The position numbers were made by a program, and so were the translations under genes. The notes beneath the pieces were generated by a model. That model made no database searches and had not been told where the DNA came from. It saw only the letters and a list, made by a program, of their open reading frames with translations. From contig JACKBS010000004.1 of the NCBI GenBank assembly GCA_020634435.1, forward strand, positions 868,001 to 932,000: a DNA stretch of 64,000 nt, in the 5' to 3' direction. Each line of letters starts with the position of its first letter. Positions within the stretch are counted from its first letter, which is position 1. The DNA comes from Ardenticatenaceae bacterium. GTDB taxonomy: Bacteria; Chloroflexota; Anaerolineae; Promineifilales; Promineifilaceae. Below are positions 34,409 through 43,565 of the stretch, in pieces.

Positions 34409-34873
34409 ATGTTTGCTGAACGAATTAGAAAAACAAACGTCCTCCGGCATCCGGCTGGCCGCATGGCCCTGGCCGCAGCGGTTCTACTGCTCGCCGTGAG
34501 CTTGTTTGCCAACCTGCTGGGTTGGGGTAGCCAACCGGCCGATGGCCTGTCTGCGAATTTCCAGCTGCTGGCCAGAATCGACCTCTCGCGCAAAACGTGG
34601 CAGGAAGAGCCAGTGGCCGAGTTTTCCCTGGATGACAGCGCCAGAGTGACGCTTTACTTCAGCCTGCGCAATGTGAATGCGGCCTACTTCGATCTGGCCC
34701 TGAGCGGCCCCGACGGCTTTCAGGCGCTCATTCTGCACAGCGAAACGTACCGCACTGATGACAACGGGGCGGGCTGGGAACGCGAGTTCTCCCTGCTGCC
34801 CGGCGATTACCATGTGCTGCTGACCGCCCCGCAAAATCCGGGCACGCTGGCCGTGTATTGGAACCGCCAGTGA
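34409..34873 (+). CDS. Single-pass membrane protein with extracytoplasmic beta domain
   Basis: A 154-residue protein from ATG 34409. A basic N-terminus is followed by one transmembrane helix (about residues 20-38). The outer part contains short strands (ARVTLYFSLRNVNAAYFDLALSGPDGFQALI; GDYHVLLTAPQNPGTLAVYW) reminiscent of a small beta-sandwich such as pre-peptidase C-terminal domains, though this is only a resemblance. It begins two bases after the previous stop, so the genes are tightly coupled. Confidence 0.65.
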   Translation: MFAERIRKTNVLRHPAGRMALAAAVLLLAVSLFANLLGWGSQPADGLSANFQLLARIDLSRKTWQEEPVAEFSLDDSARVTLYFSLRNVNAAYFDLALSGPDGFQALILHSETYRTDDNGAGWEREFSLLPGDYHVLLTAPQNPGTLAVYWNRQ

Positions 34874-34926
34874 AGGCTGAACCAAAACTTTACCAATCAA
34901 GTGTGAAACAAGAAGGAACAATTCTC

Positions 34927-35154
34927 ATGAATCAGAACAAAAACCAGACGCTTGCCAACCGCAAAATGGGTGCAGGGATGGTTATTGGCATGGGCTTTGG
35001 GGCACTTTGCGGCCTGGTAGCCCACAACGTCCCCCTCGGTGTGGCGCTCGGTGTGCCTATTGGTATCGGGTTGGCTACCGCTTTACAACAAGACAATGGC
35101 CCTGCGGAAGAAGCCGCGCAGGTGCCGCAAAAGGAGTATTCTCATGACCAGTAA
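34927..35154 (+). CDS. Small glycine-rich membrane protein
   Basis: A 75-residue protein with two short hydrophobic glycine-rich segments (GAGMVIGMGFGALCGLVAHN and LGVALGVPIGIGLATAL) likely to form a helical hairpin in the membrane. The C-terminus is polar. The pattern resembles small integral proteins of unknown function placed beside transporters. Its last 11 bases overlap the hydrolase gene. Confidence 0.65.
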   Translation: MNQNKNQTLANRKMGAGMVIGMGFGALCGLVAHNVPLGVALGVPIGIGLATALQQDNGPAEEAAQVPQKEYSHDQ

Positions 35155-36670
35155 AAGTATAATTTCGTCTCGCAGTCGGTTTGATGCGGGGACAAAAAGT
35201 TGGGGGCTGCGAACGGCCGTTGCCCTCAGCAGCGTGGTATTGACCGGATGTGTGTCCGCCTGGCTCATCCCCAACGGCCCTATCACCACCGCCCAGGTGT
35301 GGTGGGTCATGTTGACCAGCATCGCAGTAGGCCTGCTAGCGGGAGTGGGGCTACGCTCGCCTTGGGCCATGCTGCTTGCGCCGCTGGTTTACGTACTTTG
35401 CTTCGAGCTAGTCCGGCCCAGCGGCGTGGTGCCCACCACCGGAGCCTTTCGCCTGGACAACAGCTACGGCATCCTGGCCCTGCTGGTCGGGCGCGGTTTT
35501 CATGGGCTGGTGGCCCTGCTGCCACTGATGCTCGGTGCAGGCCTGGGCGCTTTCATCAGCCGCAGCAGCAGCGACCATACCTGGTTAAAGGCTGCTCCGC
35601 TGATCATTTTGGCGGCGTTGGTGGTCGGATTGGCCATCGGGAATAGGATTCCAGCCCGCACGCCGCCCATTGTGGATGCAGAGGGCCAGCCAGTGCCGGG
35701 GAGTATTGCGGAGTTAACGGCCGTTTCCCTCGGTGGTCAGGCGCAAACAATCATGATCCGGGCGCAAAGTGCTGACCTGCCAGTGCTGCTCTACCTCAGC
35801 GGCGGCCCTGGCCAGAGCGATTTGCCGTATTCGCGGGTGCTGTTAGAAGATTTGACTCAAGATTTTGTGGTCGTCAGTTGGGACCAACGCGGCACGGGGA
35901 AATCGTATCCGGCACTGTATCCGACGGCTTCTGTGACGCTGGAACAGGCCGTGGCCGATACTATTGAGCTAACCGACTATCTGCGCCAGCGCTTTGCAGA
36001 AGAAAAAATCTACCTGCTGGGCGAATCCTGGGGGACGACGCTGGGCGTGCTGGCTGTGCAGCAGCGGCCAGATTTGTACTATGCATGGATTGGCAGTGGG
36101 CAGATGGTGAGCCAGCGAGAGACTGACCGGCAACTGTACCGCGACGTGCTGGCCCTGGCCGAACGCACTGGCAATACCACTCTGAGCGAGCAGATGATGG
36201 CCTTTGGCGAGCCACCCTACGCCGACACGCCATACCCCAACGCAGCGGTGATGGGTCTGTACGATCAGCTTGGCCAGTCCTACAGACCGCCGCAGGATTA
36301 CATCGACCGGGGAACGGCCGCTCACCTGGGACCGTGGGGCATCATGGGCAGCGAGTACAGCCTGGTGGACAAGGTCAACGTGCTGCGCGGCCTCATCGAC
36401 ATGTTCACCCTGATGTACCCGCAGCTGCAAGGCATCGACTTTCGTCAGGATGTGCCGCAGCTAGGTGTACCAGTTTACATTTTTGACGGCGCGGCCGAGC
36501 TACCTGCCCGGCGCGACCTGGTGCTGGAGTGGTTCAACCAGCTGGATGCACCACAAAAACAGCTCTACACCTTCGACAATGCCGGGCATTCGGTGGCGTT
36601 TGAGCAGTTCAGCGCTCTGCACGAAATCCTCACCGGGACGATTGTGCCAGCAACCTATCCCGCGCCGTGA
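35144..36670 (+). CDS. Membrane-anchored alpha/beta hydrolase (S33 type)
   Basis: A 508-residue protein from ATG 35144 (AAAGGAG upstream). The first 170 residues carry about five hydrophobic segments, an unusual membrane domain. The C-terminal alpha/beta hydrolase has the oxyanion-region SGGPGQSDLPYS, DQRGTGKS, the nucleophile elbow GESWGTTLG and a terminal NAGHSVAF histidine, as in proline iminopeptidase-like S33 enzymes. It is probably a membrane-tethered peptidase or esterase acting outside the cell. It ends the five-gene run; a clear terminator follows. Confidence 0.8.
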   Translation: MTSKSIISSRSRFDAGTKSWGLRTAVALSSVVLTGCVSAWLIPNGPITTAQVWWVMLTSIAVGLLAGVGLRSPWAMLLAPLVYVLCFELVRPSGVVPTTGAFRLDNSYGILALLVGRGFHGLVALLPLMLGAGLGAFISRSSSDHTWLKAAPLIILAALVVGLAIGNRIPARTPPIVDAEGQPVPGSIAELTAVSLGGQAQTIMIRAQSADLPVLLYLSGGPGQSDLPYSRVLLEDLTQDFVVVSWDQRGTGKSYPALYPTASVTLEQAVADTIELTDYLRQRFAEEKIYLLGESWGTTLGVLAVQQRPDLYYAWIGSGQMVSQRETDRQLYRDVLALAERTGNTTLSEQMMAFGEPPYADTPYPNAAVMGLYDQLGQSYRPPQDYIDRGTAAHLGPWGIMGSEYSLVDKVNVLRGLIDMFTLMYPQLQGIDFRQDVPQLGVPVYIFDGAAELPARRDLVLEWFNQLDAPQKQLYTFDNAGHSVAFEQFSALHEILTGTIVPATYPAP

Positions 36671-36682
36671 TCAATAGTCAGG

Positions 36683-36719
36683 AGCCGGAGCTTGACGCTT
36701 GTTCAGGCTCCGGCTTTTT
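36683..36719 (+). terminator. Rho-independent terminator
   Basis: AGCCGGAGC (36683-36691) pairs with GCTCCGGCT (36707-36715), then five Ts, 13 bases after the hydrolase stop. Confidence 0.85.
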
Positions 36720-36785
36720 GGCGGCGTCTGCCCAATTGCGCTATGCTCTCTTTTTGTAAACTGGCAAAAAGGAAGTGGATACGCG

Positions 36786-37613
36786 ATGAGCATCAGACAG
36801 CTTTTCCCCACGGCCGCAGAACGGCCGTTACACCATCTCTACCTGGATCACAACCTGCGCCAACTGGCGCAGCAGCAGGCACGGCCGTTTGTCTATGCAA
36901 ACTTTGTGATGAGCTTAGACGGCCGTATTGCCATCCCTCACCCCACCAAATCGGGCATGACCATTCCCAAAAACGTGGCCAACCCGCGCGACTGGCGACT
37001 GTTTCAGGAGCTGGCGGCCCAGGCAGACATCATCATTTCAACGGGGCGGTATTTGCGCGATTGGGCCGATGGGCGCGCCCAGGAAATTCTGGAAGTAGAC
37101 GATCCAGAGTATGCCGATTTGCGCAAATGGCGGGCAGAACAGGGGCTTTCACCGCAGCCAGACCTGGCCATCATGAGCGCCTCGCTAGATTTTCCCATCC
37201 CGCCCATTTTGACCGCAAACGGCCGTCGCGTCATTGTCTTCACGCCCGCAAATCCAGACCCCATCCGCGCCGCCGAAATTGAGTCCGAAGCGGGCCAGCT
37301 GTTTGAAGAGGGCGAAAGCAGCGTTTCTGCCGAGAAAATGGTGAAGACTTTGGCGGATTTGGGCTACCAGACGGTCTATTCGGCGGCGGGACCACAGGTG
37401 CTGTACACGCTGCTAGAGGGGCAAGTGTTAAACCGTTTGTATCTAACGCAGGTAGGGCGGTTGCTTGGCGGGCAGCCGTTTAGTTCAATTGTGGAAGGGG
37501 CGCTGTTGGAAACGGCCGTAGACGCCCATCTTTTTACCCTCTACCACGATCCCGAAGCACTGGACGGCCTGGGCCAGCTCCTGCACACTTATGACATCAA
37601 GTCGCCAAAGTAG
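36786..37613 (+). CDS. RibD C-terminal/DHFR-like reductase
   Basis: A 275-residue protein of the RibD C-terminal (PF01872-like) family. PFVYANFVMSLDGRIA near the N-terminus, DIIISTGRYLRDW and the late YSAAGPQVLYTLLEGQVLNRLYLTQ and GGQPFSSIVEG segments match the NADPH-binding reductase fold. Alone, such proteins reduce riboflavin precursors or related heterocycles; no deaminase domain or rib operon is present. It is convergent with the universal stress gene, ten bases apart. Confidence 0.82.
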   Translation: MSIRQLFPTAAERPLHHLYLDHNLRQLAQQQARPFVYANFVMSLDGRIAIPHPTKSGMTIPKNVANPRDWRLFQELAAQADIIISTGRYLRDWADGRAQEILEVDDPEYADLRKWRAEQGLSPQPDLAIMSASLDFPIPPILTANGRRVIVFTPANPDPIRAAEIESEAGQLFEEGESSVSAEKMVKTLADLGYQTVYSAAGPQVLYTLLEGQVLNRLYLTQVGRLLGGQPFSSIVEGALLETAVDAHLFTLYHDPEALDGLGQLLHTYDIKSPK

Positions 37614-37623
37614 GGCAGCCCTG

Positions 37624-38436
37624 CTAGACAACCAGCATAGGCCGGTCTGCGTGGCTGATGAGCTCGTGGGCCAGATCATCTAGCAAAAAGCGCTCCCAGC
37701 CGCGCCCCTGGTGCGCGCCAATGACCACCATGTCGTAATCCCCGCTTTGCATCTCGGCCAAAATTTCACGCACGACCAGGCCATGGCGGATTTTGGCTTC
37801 CGGGCGAACGTTTAGCCTGGACATCCGCGCCAGATCCGCTTCCAGGATATTGCCTTCAATCGTGTGGCGCTCCATCAGCTCATCGGCGTCGGCGCGCAGC
37901 TCCCAGCCGGGCACGCCTGGTGCCGCTGCTATTTGCGACATGACGTGCAGCGCGGTCAGTTCATCCACCTGCTTTAGCAAAGGTGTGAGATGGGTGATCA
38001 GCCGGTTAAGCAAGGAGGGATCACGCCCACTTTCGCAGACGAGGATACGGCGCAACGGCCGTATTTCTCCCCGCGCAATCAACACCGGGCAAGGCATCTG
38101 GGCAATAATTCGTTCGGCCGTGGGCGGCAGCCAGCGCCCCACCAGACCCTGCTGTTTTTGCTCACCCACAATCACCAACCCATGCCGATTTTGTACCGCT
38201 TCGCGCACAATTTCTTCGGCCGTTTGCCCAACGCGAATCTGTGTCTCAACGGCGCTGTTTTTGCCCAACAGCGTTTTGGCCCGAACCAAAATGGCCTCAG
38301 CCTGCGTCCGATCGGTTTCATTTTTAATGACGGTTAAGAGTGTGAGGGTGCCGTCTATCATTTGGTGAACAACGCCACCCAAGCGTACGGCTAGATCAGA
38401 TTCGGCAGAACCAGATGTTGCAATGAGAATCCGCAT
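37624..38436 (-). CDS. Tandem universal stress protein
   Basis: A 270-residue protein with two Usp domains (about 1-125 and 126-270). The first has the adenine-nucleotide-binding glycine set in VIVGEQKQQGLVGRWLPPTAERI (G-x2-G-x9-GS/T-like) and the second has VIGAHQGRGWERFLLDDLAHEL near its end. Universal stress proteins bind ATP or AMP and support survival under starvation or redox stress. AGGAGG lies just before the ATG. It follows the Na/Pi-like transporter by nine bases in one operon. Confidence 0.88.
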   Translation of the reverse strand: MRILIATSGSAESDLAVRLGGVVHQMIDGTLTLLTVIKNETDRTQAEAILVRAKTLLGKNSAVETQIRVGQTAEEIVREAVQNRHGLVIVGEQKQQGLVGRWLPPTAERIIAQMPCPVLIARGEIRPLRRILVCESGRDPSLLNRLITHLTPLLKQVDELTALHVMSQIAAAPGVPGWELRADADELMERHTIEGNILEADLARMSRLNVRPEAKIRHGLVVREILAEMQSGDYDMVVIGAHQGRGWERFLLDDLAHELISHADRPMLVV

Positions 38437-38445
38437 TTTTGCCTC

Positions 38446-39567
38446 CTACAAAAACAGCATGATTACCGGAACAATCAAAATGGTACCCATGAAAATCGCC
38501 AAATTACGATTGTTTTCGGTAATACCGTTTACCAGATCGAGCGTCTTTTCCTGATAGGGGCCGTAAAACAGCGCCAGAATGATAAACGACACAATGGCAA
38601 TGCTCAACATTTCGATCAGGACGACGGTGAAAGCGGCGGGATTGTTTAGCAGCACAGCCGCCAGCAGTGTGTCGATGAAGGTGGTGATATTGGCCCCCAT
38701 GATGTAGGGAATAACGTTTTCACGCCGCACAAAACCCCGCTGGCTTAAGGGCACCAGGATGCTCAAGGAAACGCTCACTGACATGGAAATGAGGGTGATG
38801 CCTGCGCCCAGGAGAAACATGACCCAAGGCTGGTACACCAGCCGCGACATCCGCCCGACGTGGCTTTCCTTCAAGCTCATCTGCGGCAGGCAGCGGTCGA
38901 ACAAGTTAAAACTGATCAGGATAAGGCCAAAACCGACCAGAAACAGAGACCAGCGCGGCAAAAACGTGAGGAAAACGGCCGTAATCGGATCAAAAATCAT
39001 GTCCGTAGCCGAGGTGAGTAAGGCACCTGATTGCAGCTGTAACCCATCGAGCCAGCCGCTGCTGAGCAGCAAGATGCCCACACCCAGGGCAATGAGGTAG
39101 GTGGAACCGGTCACAATCAGCGACAGCAGCCCCATGCTCAGGCTGGTGCTCCGGTTACGACCGCGCAGCACGTAGATAAAGCCGATAAAAAGCACAATGA
39201 AGCTGGCACCCAACCGGCTTCCGGTAATCATGGTGTAAGCGCCCATTTGGCTAATGACCCCGGCGTCAAAAAAGGTAAGGGCGGCGGCAGCGACCGGTGA
39301 GCCGCTCATCACCACATAGGCAAACAGCCAGCCAAAACCCAAACTGTTGGCCGGATTGGTCACGTGAAACTGATCACGCACCAATGGCGCCAGATCGCGG
39401 GCACCTTCTTTCATCAGGGTAATGGCCAGGATGAACAAAAAAAGGCTGACAAAAAACAAGGCGACCTTTGCCAAGCGGCGAAGGGCAGTATCAATTTTGC
39501 TGCGGTGCGGCACAATTTCTTGAACTACATCGGGTAGTACGACTTCTGCTTTCACGGAATCGCTCAT
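38446..39567 (-). CDS. Na+/phosphate symporter-like membrane protein
   Basis: A 373-residue membrane protein with about nine hydrophobic segments. The inverted-repeat segments MSGSPVAAAALTFFDAGVIS and IMGANITTFIDTLLAAV resemble the QSSS/GANIGTT repeats of the NptA/PF02690 Na/Pi cotransporter family, though the serine-rich motif is altered. I think it is an ion-coupled anion transporter; phosphate is not certain. First gene of a two-gene operon with the stress protein. AGGAG is 12 bases upstream. Confidence 0.7.
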   Translation of the reverse strand: MSDSVKAEVVLPDVVQEIVPHRSKIDTALRRLAKVALFFVSLFLFILAITLMKEGARDLAPLVRDQFHVTNPANSLGFGWLFAYVVMSGSPVAAAALTFFDAGVISQMGAYTMITGSRLGASFIVLFIGFIYVLRGRNRSTSLSMGLLSLIVTGSTYLIALGVGILLLSSGWLDGLQLQSGALLTSATDMIFDPITAVFLTFLPRWSLFLVGFGLILISFNLFDRCLPQMSLKESHVGRMSRLVYQPWVMFLLGAGITLISMSVSVSLSILVPLSQRGFVRRENVIPYIMGANITTFIDTLLAAVLLNNPAAFTVVLIEMLSIAIVSFIILALFYGPYQEKTLDLVNGITENNRNLAIFMGTILIVPVIMLFL

Positions 39568-39767
39568 AATTCTGCTACCGCTCCTTTTTAGTTTGCTGAA
39601 TACGGCCGTCTACGCCGTAGAATTAGCGGGAATGACGACACACAACCGTCGAATTCATCGGGTCAGCACATGGTAGCAGGAAGCGGCCGTTTGCCAGTCT
39701 CAACGCGGTAACAGCCCGGTAACAAAGCGGTAACAAACTTTTCGGGGAATGGTTAGCAGGGGTGAAT

Positions 39768-40445
39768 TTACGCGGGTTCTACAAACGAATAGCCAATACC
39801 TGGAATGGTTTCAATGAGGGAAACGGCCGTTTCCGGGTCGTCAATTTTACTGCGCAGCCGGTAAACCAGCTGCTTGAGCATCGCTTTGTCGCCGCCATAG
39901 CTGCCCCAAACGGCCGTAATCAGCGAGTCGCTATCCAAAACTTGCCCGGCGTGTAACATCAACGCTTCCAACAACTTGGCTTCCAGCGGGGCCAAGCGGA
40001 CGGCCTCGTGGCCATCGCTCTGCACTTCGTTGCGCGAACGATCAAAGGTAAGCCCGGCCAGCTGCAAATGGGTGGCCACATCGGCCACGCCCACCCGGCG
40101 CATCACCGCTTTGATGCGGGCCACAAGCTGGGTTGGGCTAAACGGCTTCACAATGTAATCATCCGCACCCAGCTCCAGGCCAGTCACAATTTCCTCATCG
40201 CCGCTGCGCACGCTGAGGATGATGATGGGCGTCTGCGCTTGGCTGCGAATTTGCCGACAAACCGACAGGCCATCAAGCCGAGGCAGATTTAGATCCAGCA
40301 CGACCAGGTCTGGCTTTTCCATTTCCCACAGCTCCAGTCCGGCAAGGCCGTCAAACGTAGTGACCACTTCATAACCAGCCCGGCGCAGTGTAAATTTCAG
40401 CACGTCAGACAGCGAAAGATCGTCTTCAACAACGAGTATTTTCAT
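39768..40445 (-). CDS. OmpR/PhoB-family response regulator
   Basis: A 225-residue response regulator from ATG 40445. The receiver domain begins MKILVVEDDLSLSD, with the phosphoacceptor Asp in DLVVLDLNLPRLDG, and the C-terminal winged helix contains VRLAPLEAKLLEALML and VYRLRSKIDDP. Its start overlaps the kinase stop (ATGA), so it is translated with it. The target genes are unknown; ACGGCCGT occurs at both 39823 and 39909 within it. Confidence 0.93.
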   Translation of the reverse strand: MKILVVEDDLSLSDVLKFTLRRAGYEVVTTFDGLAGLELWEMEKPDLVVLDLNLPRLDGLSVCRQIRSQAQTPIIILSVRSGDEEIVTGLELGADDYIVKPFSPTQLVARIKAVMRRVGVADVATHLQLAGLTFDRSRNEVQSDGHEAVRLAPLEAKLLEALMLHAGQVLDSDSLITAVWGSYGGDKAMLKQLVYRLRSKIDDPETAVSLIETIPGIGYSFVEPA

Positions 40446-42529
40446 GACGCTGTTTCCTTGGGTTGCCAGGGAATTTGGAACCAAAACAAGGAGCCACCCT
40501 CTGGTCGATCGCTCACGCCAACCTGCCCACCGTGCTCTTCCACAATCGTTTTCACCACAAACAGGCCCAAACCAATGCCGTACTGTTCCTGGTCAACTGG
40601 GTCCAGGCGAACAAAGCTGCGGAAAATGTTCTGCCGCTGATCGTGGGGAATACCCGGGCCTTCGTCAGCTATGCCCACTTGCAAAAAATCGGCCGTTGGG
40701 CTGATTTGCAGCTCGATTGGCTTGCCGATGGGGCTGTACTTGCTGGCATTGATGATCAGGTTCACCAGCACCTGGGTTAGCCGGGCGGAATCCCCCACCA
40801 CATCAAACAGGTCTGGCGGGATGTTGATCACAAACTGTTGACTGCGCCGTTCCAGCAACGGCCGTGTGATCACCACCGCATTGTCAATAATCTGCTGCAT
40901 TGCAAATGGCTGGCGGCGCAGCGCAAACTGCCCTGATTCAATGCTGCTGCTTTCCAGCAAATTATCAATCAGGTTTTGCAGGCTGAGCAGGCTCAGGTGC
41001 GAGGGTTTGAGCAGCTGCCGCACTTCTGCCAAGCTAAACGGCTCATTCTCGTCCAGCAGCAGCTCCATTGAAGCGTTCATCGTGCTCAGCGGCGTGCGAA
41101 ACTCATGCGAAATGTTGGCCAAAAAGTAAGAGCGCAGGCGACGCACCGCGACTTCCTCAGTGACATCGCGGAATACCAAAGCGACCTGAACCGTGTCGCT
41201 GCCCGGCGGAATCAGCTGCGAATCGGTCATAGCCAGCACCATCTTTTTGCCACTTTTGGTTAGCACGCCAATCTGCCTTTTCTGACTAGCGCGCGGCATG
41301 ACGTCCAAAAATGTTCCTTCGTCCAGCTCGCTCAGGGGGAAGATGTTGTTGACGTGCTGGCCTTCGGTTTCAGCGGCAGACCAACCCAGGATGCCTTGAG
41401 CGCCTTCGCTCCAAAACGTGATACGGCCGTCCGCGTTGTAAGTCGCCACCCCTTCTACTAACGATTGCACCAGCGCGTTTAGCCGGTCTCCCACCTCGGA
41501 TTTTTCCTGCAAGGCGCTGAGCATGGCCGCCTGGCTGCGGTGCAGCGCAGCCGCCAGCGTGCGAATTTCTACCGGCTCTGAAAAAAGAGGGATTGGTGCC
41601 ACCAAATCACCCTGGCTGATTTTCTCGGCTGTGGCCGTGAGCTTTTGCAAAGGGGCGTTTACCTGCCGCACAAACCAGAAACTGAGCAGAAAACCCAGCA
41701 CCGCCACGCTGAGTGTGCTAACCGCTAAGATGAAAAAGGCGCGACTTTCGGTCAGAACTAAGCTGTTCACCTGCAAGGCCACTTCGGAGATGAGGGTGGT
41801 TTGTCCGGCGCTGTTGGTGAGCGGCCGGTACGCGGCATAATACACATTTTCGCCAAAGGTCAATTCGTAACCTTCTTCCTGAGCGGTGGGCAGGTTAGCA
41901 ACGGCCGTTTCGGTAGCCGCCGTCTGCTCAGGAGCAAAATTACTGGCCAACCGATGACCATCCGGCAGCAAAATGCTTTGCTGCGTCCCGGTAGCCGCCG
42001 TCAGCGTCTGCAAAAATGGGTTCTCTAGCCAGATACCCGCAACGGCCGTACCCAACGGCCGTTCACTTTGCTGATCGATCACCACTTGCTGCGCCACCAG
42101 GGCAGGACGGCCGTTTAGCAGGACAACTCCCTGGCTTTCATCCGTCGGACAGTCGGCAAAATCGCTGTTCCCCGCCAGCAACGTGTTGTCGACACGGCAC
42201 AGCAGCAAAATATCCAGACCACTCTGGTTTTGAAAATCTTGCAAATAGAGGTGCAGCTCATCAACCGCCTGGCTGCGGGTGAGTTGCTGCAATGTAGGAC
42301 GTTCGCTAAAAAGGCCTAACTGGTTGGCCAATCGTTCCTGCTCTGCGGCCAGCAGCGATTGGGTTGCCGCCTGAGCACTGGTCACCTGAGACCATGCCTG
42401 CCGCTCCAGCTGGCTGCGCGTCAGCCAGTAGGCAGGCACGCCCGCGCTGAGCGTCGTTAGGGCAATCAGGATCATAAACCCGAACAACAGCCGTACCGAG
42501 AAGCTGTTCAACGCGAAAAATCCTCTCAT
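40442..42529 (-). CDS. Sensor histidine kinase with HAMP and PAS domains
   Basis: A 695-residue membrane kinase. Transmembrane helices at about 12-32 and 260-285 flank a large extracytoplasmic sensor. HAMP follows (VNAPLQKLTATAEKISQGD), then a PAS domain (about 355-450, ATYNADGRITFWSEGAQGILGWS). The phosphoacceptor His lies in NISHEFRTPLSTM, and the HATPase domain has N-box LINASKYSP, ADEGPGIP and YGIGLGLFVVK. It signals to the response regulator below. The stimulus is unknown. Its start is 14 bases after manA's stop. Confidence 0.92.
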   Translation of the reverse strand: MRGFFALNSFSVRLLFGFMILIALTTLSAGVPAYWLTRSQLERQAWSQVTSAQAATQSLLAAEQERLANQLGLFSERPTLQQLTRSQAVDELHLYLQDFQNQSGLDILLLCRVDNTLLAGNSDFADCPTDESQGVVLLNGRPALVAQQVVIDQQSERPLGTAVAGIWLENPFLQTLTAATGTQQSILLPDGHRLASNFAPEQTAATETAVANLPTAQEEGYELTFGENVYYAAYRPLTNSAGQTTLISEVALQVNSLVLTESRAFFILAVSTLSVAVLGFLLSFWFVRQVNAPLQKLTATAEKISQGDLVAPIPLFSEPVEIRTLAAALHRSQAAMLSALQEKSEVGDRLNALVQSLVEGVATYNADGRITFWSEGAQGILGWSAAETEGQHVNNIFPLSELDEGTFLDVMPRASQKRQIGVLTKSGKKMVLAMTDSQLIPPGSDTVQVALVFRDVTEEVAVRRLRSYFLANISHEFRTPLSTMNASMELLLDENEPFSLAEVRQLLKPSHLSLLSLQNLIDNLLESSSIESGQFALRRQPFAMQQIIDNAVVITRPLLERRSQQFVINIPPDLFDVVGDSARLTQVLVNLIINASKYSPIGKPIELQISPTADFLQVGIADEGPGIPHDQRQNIFRSFVRLDPVDQEQYGIGLGLFVVKTIVEEHGGQVGVSDRPEGGSLFWFQIPWQPKETAS

Positions 42530-42543
42530 GGACTTTTTTAGTT

Positions 42544-43533
42544 TCAGGCAACGTAACTACGTAAAAGCGTCGCAGGAGAAACGGCCGTTACCGCAAAATC
42601 GCCCAGTGCCGCAGGCAGCAGACAAAAACGCACGGCCGAAAGCGCCACATCGTTTATTTTCACTTCGCCCTCAATAGCACCCCAAATCTCCAGCGTTTCC
42701 CCGCTACAGTTGCCGTGGAAGGTGGCTCCTTCGGCCATTTCTACACGCTCCGTCACAAAATAATCGGTCTGGCACAGCAGAGAACGGCGGACGCCAGCTT
42801 CATCGGCAAGCAGTTCTGGCGGGCAAAGGGCTGGGGCAATTTGGGCAAAATTGATGACGTCTAGCGCTTTGTCCACGTGCAGGGGGCGAGGCTGGCCGTC
42901 ACTACCCACCCGGCCCCAGTCGTAGACACGGTAAGTGGTGTTGGAATTTTGCTGGATTTCGGCAATCAGCAAGCCACCCATGATGGCATGCATGGACCCT
43001 GCCGGAACGCAAATATGGTCGCCTACCTTCACGGCGATTCGATGTAGATGTGGTTCTAGGTGATTACTCTCAATGGCTACGCGAAATTCATCCGCGCCAA
43101 TTTGATGCGATAAGCCCAAAATAACTTCGGCGTCTGGAGCGGCTTGCAGCACGACCCACATTTCGGTTTTGCCCAGCTCATTGCCCTCATGCGCCAGGGC
43201 GTAGTCATCCTGTGGATGCACCTGCACAGAGAGCGGTCGATTAGCATCCAGCAGCTTGATAAGCAGCGGAAACTTGCCCCGCTCCTGGGCCCAGGCCGAG
43301 CGGCTGCCAATCAAATCCAGCCCCAGCTCTTGATGCAGTTCGGTGAGAAGTTTGCCCGCGAAACGGCCGTTGGCTATCCGCGTCGTGCCATCTTCATGCC
43401 CGGCAATTTCCCAACTCTCGGCAATCACGCCGTCTGGCGGCAGCTCACGCCCCAATTTTTCCAGATTTCGCCCCCCCCAGATGTAATCTTTGAGGACAGG
43501 ATCAAACAACAAGGGGTACAGTTCGTTATCCAT
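42544..43533 (-). CDS. manA: Mannose-6-phosphate isomerase, class I
   Basis: A 329-residue cupin-type phosphomannose isomerase. The metal-ligand segment SVQVHPQDDYALAHEG (Gln/His), E in KTEMWVVL, and VPAGSMHAIMGG with IQQNSNTTYRVYDWGR are conserved. It interconverts fructose-6-P and mannose-6-P, the entry to GDP-mannose, which the GDP-mannose epimerase in the polysaccharide locus at 48.3 kb would use. It is co-directional with ligA and the kinase/regulator pair. Confidence 0.92.
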   Translation of the reverse strand: MDNELYPLLFDPVLKDYIWGGRNLEKLGRELPPDGVIAESWEIAGHEDGTTRIANGRFAGKLLTELHQELGLDLIGSRSAWAQERGKFPLLIKLLDANRPLSVQVHPQDDYALAHEGNELGKTEMWVVLQAAPDAEVILGLSHQIGADEFRVAIESNHLEPHLHRIAVKVGDHICVPAGSMHAIMGGLLIAEIQQNSNTTYRVYDWGRVGSDGQPRPLHVDKALDVINFAQIAPALCPPELLADEAGVRRSLLCQTDYFVTERVEMAEGATFHGNCSGETLEIWGAIEGEVKINDVALSAVRFCLLPAALGDFAVTAVSPATLLRSYVA

Positions 43534-43565
43534 TTCATCTCCCGTAGGGCAAGCGCGCTTTTGCC

